From Bacilli bacterium (GTDB taxonomy: Bacteria > Bacillota > Bacilli > Paenibacillales > NBRC-103111), in contig JAQBPR010000191.1 of the NCBI GenBank assembly GCA_028287395.1, positions 20,480 through 84,479 of the forward strand: a stretch of 64,000 nucleotides of DNA, written 5' to 3'. Made by a program: the position numbers and the translations under genes. Positions 43,347 through 52,200 of the stretch are shown piece after piece (position 1 is the first letter of the stretch; each line of letters starts with the position of its first letter). Under the pieces are notes generated by a model that ran no database searches, had not been told where the DNA came from, and worked only from the letters and a program-made list of their open reading frames with translations.

Positions 43347-43432
43347 CTCTGTTAATGGGCATTAAAATGAAAAAAACGCTCATACTTGTTTGCGTTAGTT
43401 CAACTGTTGGTTGAATTTTACATGTCTTTAAT

Positions 43433-43648
43433 GTGTTTGTAACTAAACCCTTTATAGCACCACCCCCTGAAAAGGAATTTAATGCTTTTAAGTGGTATTC
43501 TGGTGAATTACATTCACTTTATCACGACTGGCTTATTAGAGACAGTTCAGAAGTTGTATTTGATTGCAATTCATCTGGTATTCCCCACAAACATGCAATG
43601 ACGAAAATCATTGCACAAAAGATTACTTCACTGACAGAGAAACTATAG
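43433..43648 (+). pseudogene. Short open frame, probable gene remnant
   Basis: The frame is 71 codons from a GTG at 43433 with no convincing site in front. It ends VFDCNSSGIPHKHAMTKIIAQ then lysine, leucine-type residues and a stop, which looks like the natural C terminus of a longer protein. I do not recognise the family. It is not obviously the missing half of the GNAT gene before it. It is followed by a strong hairpin, consistent with an old 3' end of a transcription unit. Confidence 0.45.
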
Positions 43649-43654
43649 TTCAAT

Positions 43655-43708
43655 AAATGGCAGTCTAGAACTTTATTTACAAGTTCTGATATGCCATTTT
43701 TCTTTTTA
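43655..43708 (+). terminator. Intrinsic terminator after the remnant
   Basis: AAATGGCA pairs with TGCCATTT, and an inner TAGAACT/AGTTCT arm extends it. TTTTTCTTTTT follows. Confidence 0.7.
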
Positions 43709-43732
43709 TGGGACTCAGTCTAAAAGAGCCTG

Positions 43733-43770
43733 TTTAAAAAGTGACGATAGGGAGTTTTATTAGTTGCTAA
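43733..43770. repeat. Dispersed repeat end, fragment R5
   Basis: AGAGCCTGTTTAAAAAGTGACG followed by ATAGGGAG is close to the outer end of R1-R3 (AGAGTGTGTTCAAAAA, GCGACGAGGAG). Only this end is recognisable. Confidence 0.5.
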
Positions 43771-43816
43771 CAATATTTTAAAACAACCGATGTTATTCAA
43801 AAATGGCGTCATTGTA

Positions 43817-43920
43817 TTGATGTCAAACCTATATATGTATTGGTATACTCGGGCGATGTGCTCAGTTTATAATTGCACTATGATATCAAAATTAAATTAT
43901 GGCACGATTGTTTGATATCA
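43817..43920 (+). promoter_or_regulatory. Polyol operon control region with three TTTGATATCAAA-like sites
   Basis: TTGATGTCAAA (43817-43827), TGATATCAAA (43881-43890) and TTTGATATCA (43911-43920) are three variants of one palindrome. A TATAAT at 43868-43873 lies between the first and second, and no good -35 is seen. The latter two straddle the start region of the message like repressor operators. The binding protein is unknown; the MtlR-like gene downstream is a candidate but its known sites look different. Confidence 0.6.
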
Positions 43921-43961
43921 GAATAGACAATGGGGGGACCCGAATCTAGGAGGTTATTCAT

Positions 43962-45386
43962 TTGAACAGATGGTTAAAAGTTTTAGGGGTTATGTCTCTC
44001 ACTACTATGGTAGTGCTTACAGGCTGTAGTTCATCAGGAACTGTTGCGAAAGATGTTAAAACATCTGCACCTGCGGAAACCAATTCGACAGCTGCGACGG
44101 CTACGACTTCACCTGTAAAGGATAAAGTCGAGCTTACTGTAGCGACAGTGAACAATTCGGATATGGTTATTATGCAAAAGATGGCTAAGGATTATGAAAA
44201 GGATTCTGGTGTTAGCATTAATTTTGTAACATTGCCGGAAAATGATCTTCGCAAAAAAGTAACTGAAGATGTTTCATTGGGTGCAGGAAAATTCGATATC
44301 GTGACGATCGGAACTTACGATGCCCCAATATGGGCCAAAAATAACTGGATCGAACCGCTTACCCCGCTGCTTGATAAAATGTCAGCGGACGATAAAGCGA
44401 AATATGATGTGAAAGATATTTTTCCTGCAGTAACGGATGCTCTTTCATATAACAACAATTTATATGCTCTTCCGTTCTATGCTGAAAGCAGCTTGCTTTT
44501 CTACAACAAGGACATGTTGGCTAAAGCGAACGTAACTTTACCTGAAGCTCCCACATGGGATCAAGTGGCTGATGTCGCCAAGAAGGTAAAAGCAGCGAAT
44601 AATGTGCCGGGTATTGTCATTCGGGGTCTTCCTGGTTGGGGAGAAATGCTGGCGCCGCTGGATACGATGATCAATGCATTTGGTGGATCTTGGTTTGACA
44701 TGGGATGGAACGCAAAGCTTAACAGTCCTGAAACGGTTAAAGCGGTGCAGTTTTATGCGGATCTCTTGAAAGCAGCTGGGGAACCGGGACCTACAGGTAC
44801 TGGATTCACGGAAGCTCTAACGCTTATGTCAACCGGTAAAGCGGCAATGTGGTACGATGCGAGCGTTGCAGCGGGCTTTCTGAACAATCCAAAGAGCTCA
44901 CAGGTAGTTGGCAAAATAGGGTATGCTCTTGCACCTAGTCAAGCTAAAGAAAATAATGGTTGGTTATGGGCATGGTCGTTAGCAATGGAATCAGGAAGTA
45001 AACATAAGGATGAGGCCTTTAAATTCATAACTTGGGCTACGAGCAAGGAATATATTAATAAAGTTGGGGAAAGCGAAGGCTGGGTTGTGGCTCCTTCAGG
45101 CACACGCAAATCGACTTATGAAAACCCTAAATATAAAGCAGCCGCACCTTTTGCGGATATCACGCTTAAATCTTTGCTAAGCGCTGACTATAACAAACCC
45201 ACAAAAGATCCGGTACCTTACAAAGGTGTTCAATATGTCGCGATACCAGAGTTCCAGCAGCTTGGTACAGAAGTAAGTCAGGAAATTGCTGCTGCACTTA
45301 GTGGACAAAAAACAGTGGAAGCAGCAATGAATGTCGCACAGACAAAAGCAGAGAAAGTGGCTAAAGACGGCGGCTATAAAAAATAA
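43962..45386 (+). CDS. ABC transporter polyol/sugar-binding lipoprotein
   Basis: This is a 474-residue family 1 solute-binding lipoprotein. The signal ends in VVLTGCSS, followed by a Ser/Thr/Ala linker. The body shows TIGTYDAPIWAKNNW, YALPFYAESSLLFYNKDML and KAAMWYDASVAAGFL, a pattern I associate with sorbitol/mannitol-binding proteins (SmoE-like). Two permeases and two polyol-type dehydrogenases follow, supporting a polyol substrate. AGGAGG precedes the TTG/ATG region; the start is TTG 43962. Confidence 0.88.
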   Translation: MNRWLKVLGVMSLTTMVVLTGCSSSGTVAKDVKTSAPAETNSTAATATTSPVKDKVELTVATVNNSDMVIMQKMAKDYEKDSGVSINFVTLPENDLRKKVTEDVSLGAGKFDIVTIGTYDAPIWAKNNWIEPLTPLLDKMSADDKAKYDVKDIFPAVTDALSYNNNLYALPFYAESSLLFYNKDMLAKANVTLPEAPTWDQVADVAKKVKAANNVPGIVIRGLPGWGEMLAPLDTMINAFGGSWFDMGWNAKLNSPETVKAVQFYADLLKAAGEPGPTGTGFTEALTLMSTGKAAMWYDASVAAGFLNNPKSSQVVGKIGYALAPSQAKENNGWLWAWSLAMESGSKHKDEAFKFITWATSKEYINKVGESEGWVVAPSGTRKSTYENPKYKAAAPFADITLKSLLSADYNKPTKDPVPYKGVQYVAIPEFQQLGTEVSQEIAAALSGQKTVEAAMNVAQTKAEKVAKDGGYKK

Positions 45387-45395
45387 AATAGAATG

Positions 45396-45430
45396 AGGGA
45401 AGGGAGCTAATCCATGCTCTCTTCCCTATT
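45396..45430 (+). terminator. Hairpin between binding protein and permease genes
   Basis: AGGGAAGGGAGC pairs with GCTCTCTTCCCT around a short loop, followed by ATTCTATCC. It is placed exactly as the hairpin at 25741 in the other ABC locus and probably lowers permease expression relative to the binding protein. Confidence 0.6.
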
Positions 45431-45453
45431 CTATCCATAGAAAGGAAATGTAA

Positions 45454-46368
45454 ATGAATAGTGTGGAATGGAAAAAAACTAGAAAAGGCAAAAGCCACTT
45501 TTCTCCACCTACCCGATTATTGCTGTGGCCGAGCATTATTTTCGTTGCCGTACTGACGCAAATCCCATTTCTAATTACGATTTTTTTTAGTTTTCAAAGC
45601 TGGAATTTAATGAGGCCTGATAAAGGCATTGTATTTACGGGACTGAACAATTTTATTAATATTTTGGAGGACCCGGCATTCTGGGTAGTGTTGAAAAACA
45701 CGTTTATTTTAACGGTAACCGCTTTATGTTTATGCTTACTGTTGGGGATGGGGATTTCACTTTTGCTGAATCGGAATTTTTTTGCAAAAGGGATTGTACG
45801 AACGATGTTTGTGTCTCCCTTTTTTATTATGCCAGCCGTTTCGGGAATTATATGGAAGAATATGTTTCTTAATCCGAGCTTCGGACTTTTTGCTTATATT
45901 ACGGAACTTTTTGGCGGACAGCCTATAGATTGGTTAGGCCACTACCCTTTATTTACGATTATTTGTATCGTGACATGGCAATGGGCGCCTTTTTTCATGC
46001 TCGTGCTATTAGCAGGTCTGCAGTCCGTGTCAAAAGAATTAATGGAAGCTGCTATGCTTGATGGAGCTACGAAACTAAATCAATTTTTCCATGTGACTAT
46101 CCCGCATTTGTTGAAATATATCGAAGTAGCGACTTTATTGGGGCTTATTTTTATCATGCAGACGTTCGGAGAAATTTATGTAGCTACTTCAGGCGGTCCC
46201 GGTTATGCTTCAACTAATTTAGCTTTTTACGTATATCGGATTGGATTTCAGGGCTGGGATGTCGGTGGAGCTTCTGCATTAGGCGTTATTATCGTGATAT
46301 TGACTTTAATATTCATGACGTTTCTGTTTCGATTTTTACGAAAAATCTTTAAGGGGGAACTGTCATGA
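45454..46368 (+). CDS. ABC polyol transporter permease, first subunit
   Basis: This is a 304-residue permease with six membrane segments and the EAA loop EAAMLDGATKLNQFFHVTIP. An AGAAAGGAAA site precedes the ATG. It overlaps the second permease by 4 bp. There is no ATPase gene in the cluster, so a shared ATPase encoded elsewhere is needed, as for the first ABC importer in this window. Confidence 0.9.
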   Translation: MNSVEWKKTRKGKSHFSPPTRLLLWPSIIFVAVLTQIPFLITIFFSFQSWNLMRPDKGIVFTGLNNFINILEDPAFWVVLKNTFILTVTALCLCLLLGMGISLLLNRNFFAKGIVRTMFVSPFFIMPAVSGIIWKNMFLNPSFGLFAYITELFGGQPIDWLGHYPLFTIICIVTWQWAPFFMLVLLAGLQSVSKELMEAAMLDGATKLNQFFHVTIPHLLKYIEVATLLGLIFIMQTFGEIYVATSGGPGYASTNLAFYVYRIGFQGWDVGGASALGVIIVILTLIFMTFLFRFLRKIFKGELS

Positions 46369-47180
46369 GAAGATTGCTATCTGGGGTGCTTAGTTTATGT
46401 ACTTACATTCTGGCGCTAATCTATGTTTTCCCTTTGGTCTGGATGTTTATGACGGGTTTTAAGCAAGAAGGAAATGCTGCAACGATGCCGCCTTCCCTAT
46501 TTTTTAAACCAACGATGGAAAATTTTAAATTAATTTGGGATGCGGGGGCAAGTGCCTTTTTATGGAACTCTGCCTTAGTTGCCGTCATTTCTACTATACT
46601 TGCACTGCTCTTTGGTGTTCCCGCTGCGTATGCGCTCGCGATGTATAGATTAAAGAAAAGCGACGATATTTTATTTTGGTTCATTTCAACGAAAATGCTT
46701 CCGGCAATTGGGGTAGTGATCCCGATATATCTAGTTTTTAAAAATCTAAATATGTTGGATTCTGTTTTCACGTTAATTTTGCTTTATACAGCAATGAATA
46801 TACCGTTAGTCGTTTGGATGATGCGTTCGTTTTTTTTGGAAATTCCTTATGAAACGATTGAAGCCGCTCAAGTGGATGGAGCGATGGGGCTGCAGGGCTT
46901 TATGCGAATTACGTTGCCTCTCGTTCGGCCAGGAATTATTTCGTCATCGTTGCTTTGTTTCGTTTTTGTGTGGAACGAATTTTTATTTGGTGTTAGTCTT
47001 ACCTATACGCATGCGGCGACGATGCCTGTTTATATGGCGACATACATGACGCAGGAAGGATTGTTCTGGGCTAAAATGTCTGCCGTTGCGACACTGGCTG
47101 TGCTGCCTGCACTCGTTCTGGGTTGGTTTACGCAGAAACAATTGGTGCGAGGACTTACTATGGGTGCTGTAAAAGGCTAA
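46365..47180 (+). CDS. ABC polyol transporter permease, second subunit
   Basis: This is a 271-residue MalG-type permease with the EAA loop EAAQVDGAMGLQGFMRITLP and a GLTMGAVKG end. Its ATG overlaps the preceding stop codon. Paired with the previous permease it forms the membrane channel of the importer. Confidence 0.91.
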   Translation: MRRLLSGVLSLCTYILALIYVFPLVWMFMTGFKQEGNAATMPPSLFFKPTMENFKLIWDAGASAFLWNSALVAVISTILALLFGVPAAYALAMYRLKKSDDILFWFISTKMLPAIGVVIPIYLVFKNLNMLDSVFTLILLYTAMNIPLVVWMMRSFFLEIPYETIEAAQVDGAMGLQGFMRITLPLVRPGIISSSLLCFVFVWNEFLFGVSLTYTHAATMPVYMATYMTQEGLFWAKMSAVATLAVLPALVLGWFTQKQLVRGLTMGAVKG

Positions 47181-47226
47181 AGAAACCCATTTTATCAAAC
47201 TAAATGTATAAAGGTGGGAAACAGAA

Positions 47227-48291
47227 ATGGAAAAAAAGATGATGACTGCCGCGGTTATGGATCGACCTCTCTCTATTGAGGCCAAGCAAGTGTCTATTCC
47301 TGAACCAAAGCCGGATGAAGCGCTCATTCAGGTGTACTGTATCGGCATCTGCGGTTCGGATATTCACTACTATGAGCACGGAAAGATCGGACGATACGAA
47401 GTGAAGCAACCGATCATTTTGGGACATGAGCTTGCGGGGATTGTGGTTAAGACAGGCAGCAAAGTATCGAATATTTCAGTAGGGGATCGAGTTGCTGTAG
47501 AGCCGGGCGTCACTTGCGGACGATGCGAGTATTGTAAATCCGGACGATATAATCTTTGTCCCGACGTCGTATTCATGGCAACGCCACCGGTAGATGGAGC
47601 TTGGGCGGAATATGTGGCTGTGAGGAGTGATTTTTTATTTAAACTTCCCAAAGCAATGAGCTTTGAAGAAGGGGCTTTACTTGAGCCGCTTTCTGTTGGA
47701 TTCCATGCAATGAGACGCGCAAAAGTAGGTCCTGAGGATCGGGTGCTTGTTACAGGATTGGGTCCGATTGGATTATTGACTATTGAGGCTGCCAAGCTTT
47801 TCGGAGTGACGGAAATTTACGGCAGCGATGTTGTCGCCTTTAGGCGTGAATTGGCACTAGAAATGGGAGTCACTGGAGTATTGAATCCACTTGAGGGAGA
47901 CATCCAAACACAATTGCAGCAGTATAGCAATGCAAAAGGGATAGACGTTATTATCGAAACTTCCGGAAACGCAAAAGCGATATCCGATTGCATTCGACTT
48001 ATCAAACGCGGCGGACGTATTGTATTGGTCGGATTGCCTACATCGGATGCGATTCCGTGGGATATTCCACAGCTGATCGATTCTGAATTGGATGTGTATG
48101 GTGTTTTTCGTTATGCCAATACGTACCCAGCGGCCATTCAGGCTTTAAGCAAGGGGAAACAAGACATTCGTAAAGTGATAACCCACAAATTCCCGTTAAG
48201 CGCTATTAAAGAAGCAGTTGAATTAGCTCGAACGCAAAAGGAAACAAGCATCAAAATTATGATTTATCCCAAAGGAGACGACAAATTATGA
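47227..48291 (+). CDS. Zinc-dependent sorbitol/xylitol-type dehydrogenase
   Basis: This is a 354-residue medium-chain dehydrogenase. The catalytic zinc residues are visible in CIGICGSDIHYYEHG, GHELAG and LLEPLSVG. The structural zinc loop is CGRCEYCKSGRYNLC, and the nucleotide site is GLGPIGLL. It closely follows the pattern of Bacillus sorbitol dehydrogenase (GutB), which oxidises sorbitol to fructose, or xylitol to xylulose, with NAD. The fructokinase in this locus favours sorbitol or mannitol. AGGTGGG precedes the ATG; the stop overlaps the next gene by 4 bp. Confidence 0.88.
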   Translation: MEKKMMTAAVMDRPLSIEAKQVSIPEPKPDEALIQVYCIGICGSDIHYYEHGKIGRYEVKQPIILGHELAGIVVKTGSKVSNISVGDRVAVEPGVTCGRCEYCKSGRYNLCPDVVFMATPPVDGAWAEYVAVRSDFLFKLPKAMSFEEGALLEPLSVGFHAMRRAKVGPEDRVLVTGLGPIGLLTIEAAKLFGVTEIYGSDVVAFRRELALEMGVTGVLNPLEGDIQTQLQQYSNAKGIDVIIETSGNAKAISDCIRLIKRGGRIVLVGLPTSDAIPWDIPQLIDSELDVYGVFRYANTYPAAIQALSKGKQDIRKVITHKFPLSAIKEAVELARTQKETSIKIMIYPKGDDKL

Positions 48292-49295
48292 AAGCATTAG
48301 TTATCGAAGGACCACGTAAAGCATCCATTCAAGAGGTGCCATATCCAAAACCTGGCCTGGGGGAAGTAACCATAAAAGTGAAGAACGTAGGGATTTGCGG
48401 AACCGATTTTCATATTTATGAAGGGGATTTTATTTCACCATTTCCACTCATCCCTGGACATGAGTTCTCAGGTACCATTCATGAGCTTGGAGATGGAGTA
48501 TCCGGCTACGAGGTAGGAGACCGTGTTAGTGCAGATCCTTCGCTTTTTTGCGGCGCTTGTCAATTTTGTCTCTCCCATCGCGGGAATCATTGCGAGAACT
48601 GGCAGGCGATAGGGGTAACAACAAATGGCAGCATGGCTGAATTTGTGTCTGTGCCTCTGCGAAATGTGGTAAAACTGCCGGACACGATGTCCTTTGAAGT
48701 GGGGGCATTTATTGAACCTATGGCTTGTGTTGTTCATGGTATGAATCGGCTTAAACTACAAGTAGGAAACAGAGTTATTTTATTTGGAGCGGGCGCAATG
48801 GGACAACAGTTGATTCAATCTATATCTAGAGCTGGAGCGTCCGAGTTGGTCGTTGTAGATTTGGATCAGAAGAAATTGGACTTGGCTTTACAATGGGGTG
48901 CGACCAAAGGAATATTAAGTAAAGATATTGATCTTAAGTTGAGTAAAGAATACTATCCATTTGGGTTTGATGTTGTTGTTGATGTAACCGGCATTCCCTC
49001 TGTGATTGAAAAAGCATTGGAGTATATGGGACCGACAGCGAAATATTTGCAGTTTGGCGTCACTTCAGAGAATGCGAAAATTCAAATCAGCCCATTCAAG
49101 CTGTATCATAAAGATTGGGAATTAATTGGTTCAATGGCCGTCAATTATACATTTTTACCTGCATTTCATTGGATGAAGGAAGGCAGGATTGACGTAAAAC
49201 CACTCATTTCCAAAATTATCACGTTGGAAGAGGTTGTTGATTTCTTAGATAAGCCTAAAGATCCTGCGTTATTAAAAGTCCAGATTAAATTGTAA
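48288..49295 (+). CDS. Zinc-dependent polyol dehydrogenase, second
   Basis: This is a 335-residue member of the same family but a different branch. It has GICGTDFHIYEGDF, GHEFSG, the structural zinc loop CGACQFCLSHRGNHC, FIEPMACVVHG and the nucleotide site GAGAMGQQ. It may use another polyol (mannitol or arabitol) or the same one with a different stereo-preference. The pairing suggests that the transporter brings in more than one polyol. It overlaps the first dehydrogenase gene by 4 bp and is followed by a terminator. Confidence 0.85.
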   Translation: MKALVIEGPRKASIQEVPYPKPGLGEVTIKVKNVGICGTDFHIYEGDFISPFPLIPGHEFSGTIHELGDGVSGYEVGDRVSADPSLFCGACQFCLSHRGNHCENWQAIGVTTNGSMAEFVSVPLRNVVKLPDTMSFEVGAFIEPMACVVHGMNRLKLQVGNRVILFGAGAMGQQLIQSISRAGASELVVVDLDQKKLDLALQWGATKGILSKDIDLKLSKEYYPFGFDVVVDVTGIPSVIEKALEYMGPTAKYLQFGVTSENAKIQISPFKLYHKDWELIGSMAVNYTFLPAFHWMKEGRIDVKPLISKIITLEEVVDFLDKPKDPALLKVQIKL

Positions 49296-49304
49296 ACCAA
49301 CAAT

Positions 49305-49335
49305 AAAGCCACTCCTAAACGGTGGCTTTTATTAA
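49305..49335 (+). terminator. Terminator of the polyol ABC/dehydrogenase operon
   Basis: AAAGCCAC pairs with GTGGCTTT, followed by TATTAACTT. It is reasonable but has a short T-run. Confidence 0.65.
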
Positions 49336-49370
49336 CTTACATTAAATGCGAAAAACTGGGGGGAATATCT

Positions 49371-50007
49371 TTGAAAAAAAACAAATTGCATTCGCTTTTT
49401 TCAAAAATATTAAATAATGGAAGATGAGCGTTCATTTACAAAACCCTCTAAAATCAGTAGGGCTAAAACTGTTTCTTATTTTTTTCGCCAGTATTCTGTT
49501 TTTTGAATTAACAGTAGGGTTAGCTTCCTATCAAATTTCTAAAAAAGTGATTAAGGCAGAAGTAGCGGACTCATCCATGCAAACGATTATTCAAGCAGGG
49601 GATAAGCTTGATACGATGTATGCATCTTTTGAGGACTTATCCACACAAATGATGCTGGATAAGGATCTGCAAGGCTTATTGGAAGACGTGGCGCAAGCTG
49701 ATAAAGACTCCTACCAGTTTCAGGAGATAGCTGGGAAAATAGAGGACAAGGTTCACATTTATGCCTACTCCAACAATTGAATGAGGTCAGTGTTTCTATT
49801 AGTGATTTGGACCAATCGCAGATTGTTCTCACGGATTCGATGACGAATGCAAGTGCATTAGCTGAACAATTTCTTGCAACCTCTGAAGAGGTTGCAAGCT
49901 TAGGGATGGAACAGTCAAGCATAAGCGGAGGCTTGGTTAAGCTTTCTGATAAGTTGGAGCAGCTTTCGAATTCATTAAAAGATTCATTAACGAAGTTTCA
50001 AATATAG
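49371..50007 (+). pseudogene. Chemoreceptor pseudogene with large internal deletion
   Basis: A TTG at 49371 after GGGGGG opens LKKNKLHSLFSKILNNGR, which stops. A shifted frame from 49424 continues with NPLKSVGLKLFLIFFAS, the first membrane segment of a methyl-accepting chemotaxis protein, up to about residue 110. It then jumps in another frame (from 49777) to [17 protein letters not shown] and LSNSLKDSLTKFQI, the extreme C terminus. Compared with the intact paralogue at 18779 some 500 residues are missing: the rest of the sensor, HAMP and the signalling tip. It cannot function. Confidence 0.88.
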
Positions 50008-50073
50008 CCCTCCTTGCTTCATCGTTCATACAATAGCTATAATAAATAGAATAGATTTTGCGGGGGGCTTGCG

Positions 50074-52200
50074 ATGAAACAGGAAGGAATTTCTATGAAT
50101 TCTAGGCAACATCAAATTCTAGCGCTACTTCTCGATTCACACAGCCCAGTTACATTGAGGGAGATTTCCAATCAGCTTAAAATAAGCGTTCGAACCATTC
50201 AAAGGGAATTGGACGGTCTCAATCTATCACTAAAGATGTATGATCTGGTGATGGTTTTAAAACCTGGAGTTGGACTTCATTTAGAAGGTACAGATATCGC
50301 AAAAAAACAGCTTCTTAATCAACTTTCGGTTAGACATGGGAACAAAATTTTTTCTCCGGATGAAAGACAATATGTCTTGATGCAGCTTTTGCTCTCCCTT
50401 CGTGAGCCAACGAAGCTATTTTATTTCAGCAGCAGGCTGAAAGTGACGGAAGCCACGATCAGCACTGATTTAGATAAATTAGAGCCATGGTTTGCAAAAC
50501 ATTCGATCCAATTGGTTCGCAAACAAGGATTAGGCGTATTTATTGAAGGTAATGAGAAAAACATCCGCACAGCAATCATTGATCTACTGTATTTGCATTT
50601 TACGCAAGAACAATTGATGGATATTTTATCTTCGTATTCGTATACCTTCAGCGATAAAGTCAAACTGGAGCTATCGATTAGCAACCATTTACTTCACTTC
50701 ATTGAGCCAAAAACAATCGATCAGATTGAAAAGGTTGTCAAATTGACGGAAAAAATGCACGGCTATGAGATGGCGGATAGTGCTTATGTTGGATTTGTTA
50801 TCCATATTGCTTTGGCGGTCCAGCGCTTGAAGAATGGGGAACATATTGTTATTGATACGGATTCGTTGCAAAAATTAAAAACAACGGATGAATTTGATTG
50901 GGCGCTTCAAATGGCAAGGGAATTGAGTACCTTTCTCGAAATCGAGATTCCTGAGAGCGAAGTAGGCTATATCACCATGCATTTGCTAGGAGCCAAAGGC
51001 AAGCGAATTTTCTCTTTGCCCATTAAGCAAGAAACGCTCAATGTAAAAACTTACGTTCAGCAAATGATTCGAATTGTAGAAAATGAACTTAAGCTTGAAC
51101 TGGATCATGATGCCACCCTTATCGAGTCCTTAAGCACCCATTTAGAATCTGCCATAAACAGACTCCTACTTAACATGGATATCCGTAATCCGCTGCTGGA
51201 TCGTATTCGCTCAGAATATCCCGATGTTTTTTTGGCAGCATCCAAGGCAGCGCAATACTTAGAAAGTCAGCTGAAATGCGCTGTTCCAGAAGAAGAAATT
51301 GGTTATTTGGCTATGCACTTTGGCGCTGCAATAGTCAGAAAAACTGGAAAATCTCTTCGCGGCTACCGCATTCTGCTCGCTTGCGCAAGCGGTATGGGAA
51401 CCTCACGACTGCTTGCGGCACAAATCGAAAAAAATTTACCTCATATCCGCATTGTTGATATAGTATCGCTGCTTAATTTGGAGAAATGGTTGTCTAAAAA
51501 ACTTCCGGTTGATTTAATTATTTCCACAGTCCCGTTTGAGCATGAAAACTATCAGGTCATTGTGGTAAATTCCTTTTTGCACGAAACGGATATCGAATTG
51601 ATCGAAAAATATTTAGAGAATATTCCGATTTCCGTGAAGCCGCAGCAGGACGAAGGAGTAGAAATTGAGGATACTGTGATGAAAATTAATCGATATGGCG
51701 AGGCTGTCATGTTGTTGATGAATCACATATTCATTGTTTCGGAGCTAACCGCATCCTCGAAGGATGATGTGATTCATCAAGCATCCGCATTTGCGGGCAT
51801 CCAGCTTCAACGGGTGAATGTTCCATTGCTGGAAGATGAATTGTTGAATAGGGAAAGACTTGGGGGATTGGTTTTCGAGCAGGAAAAGTTCGCGATGCTC
51901 CATTGTCGAAGCGACGCCATCCATTCCATATGCATTTGCCTGTTTCGGTTGAACAACGATGTACAATGGCATAGCTTGGATCATGATTCACCCGTTAGCA
52001 CGGTTCTTATGCTGCTAGCGCCTAGCAGTTCTCCAAAGGAATACATCGAAATGATTAGTGAAATTAGCGCTGCGTTGATCGATGAGGACTTTCGCATCAG
52101 CTTGATCATGGATGATTATTCGACACTTAAAAATAAAATCAAAGCTGTTGTGAGCAAAGGGTATATAGCAAAAACGACCTCAGTATTTCGGAGGTCATGA
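50074..52200 (+). CDS. MtlR-type PRD-containing transcriptional activator
   Basis: This is a 708-residue regulator in the mannitol activator style. An N-terminal helix-turn-helix (SPVTLREISNQLKISVRTIQ) and a second DNA-binding region come first. Two PTS regulation domains follow with phospho-accepting histidines (for example VIHIALAVQRL and YLAMHFGAAI). An EIIB-like domain has Cys437 in CASGMGTSRLL. An EIIA-like domain has His610 in FAMLHCRSD. In MtlR these sites let PTS phosphorylation switch activity. It precedes a mannitol-type EII gene by a 4-bp overlap. The inducer and target promoters are inferred. Confidence 0.87.
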   Translation: MKQEGISMNSRQHQILALLLDSHSPVTLREISNQLKISVRTIQRELDGLNLSLKMYDLVMVLKPGVGLHLEGTDIAKKQLLNQLSVRHGNKIFSPDERQYVLMQLLLSLREPTKLFYFSSRLKVTEATISTDLDKLEPWFAKHSIQLVRKQGLGVFIEGNEKNIRTAIIDLLYLHFTQEQLMDILSSYSYTFSDKVKLELSISNHLLHFIEPKTIDQIEKVVKLTEKMHGYEMADSAYVGFVIHIALAVQRLKNGEHIVIDTDSLQKLKTTDEFDWALQMARELSTFLEIEIPESEVGYITMHLLGAKGKRIFSLPIKQETLNVKTYVQQMIRIVENELKLELDHDATLIESLSTHLESAINRLLLNMDIRNPLLDRIRSEYPDVFLAASKAAQYLESQLKCAVPEEEIGYLAMHFGAAIVRKTGKSLRGYRILLACASGMGTSRLLAAQIEKNLPHIRIVDIVSLLNLEKWLSKKLPVDLIISTVPFEHENYQVIVVNSFLHETDIELIEKYLENIPISVKPQQDEGVEIEDTVMKINRYGEAVMLLMNHIFIVSELTASSKDDVIHQASAFAGIQLQRVNVPLLEDELLNRERLGGLVFEQEKFAMLHCRSDAIHSICICLFRLNNDVQWHSLDHDSPVSTVLMLLAPSSSPKEYIEMISEISAALIDEDFRISLIMDDYSTLKNKIKAVVSKGYIAKTTSVFRRS

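Noticed and set aside
49424-49780. The 118-codon frame as a separate small membrane protein
   Set aside because: It is the N-terminal piece of a chemoreceptor, with the rest deleted and the matching C terminus just downstream in another frame.
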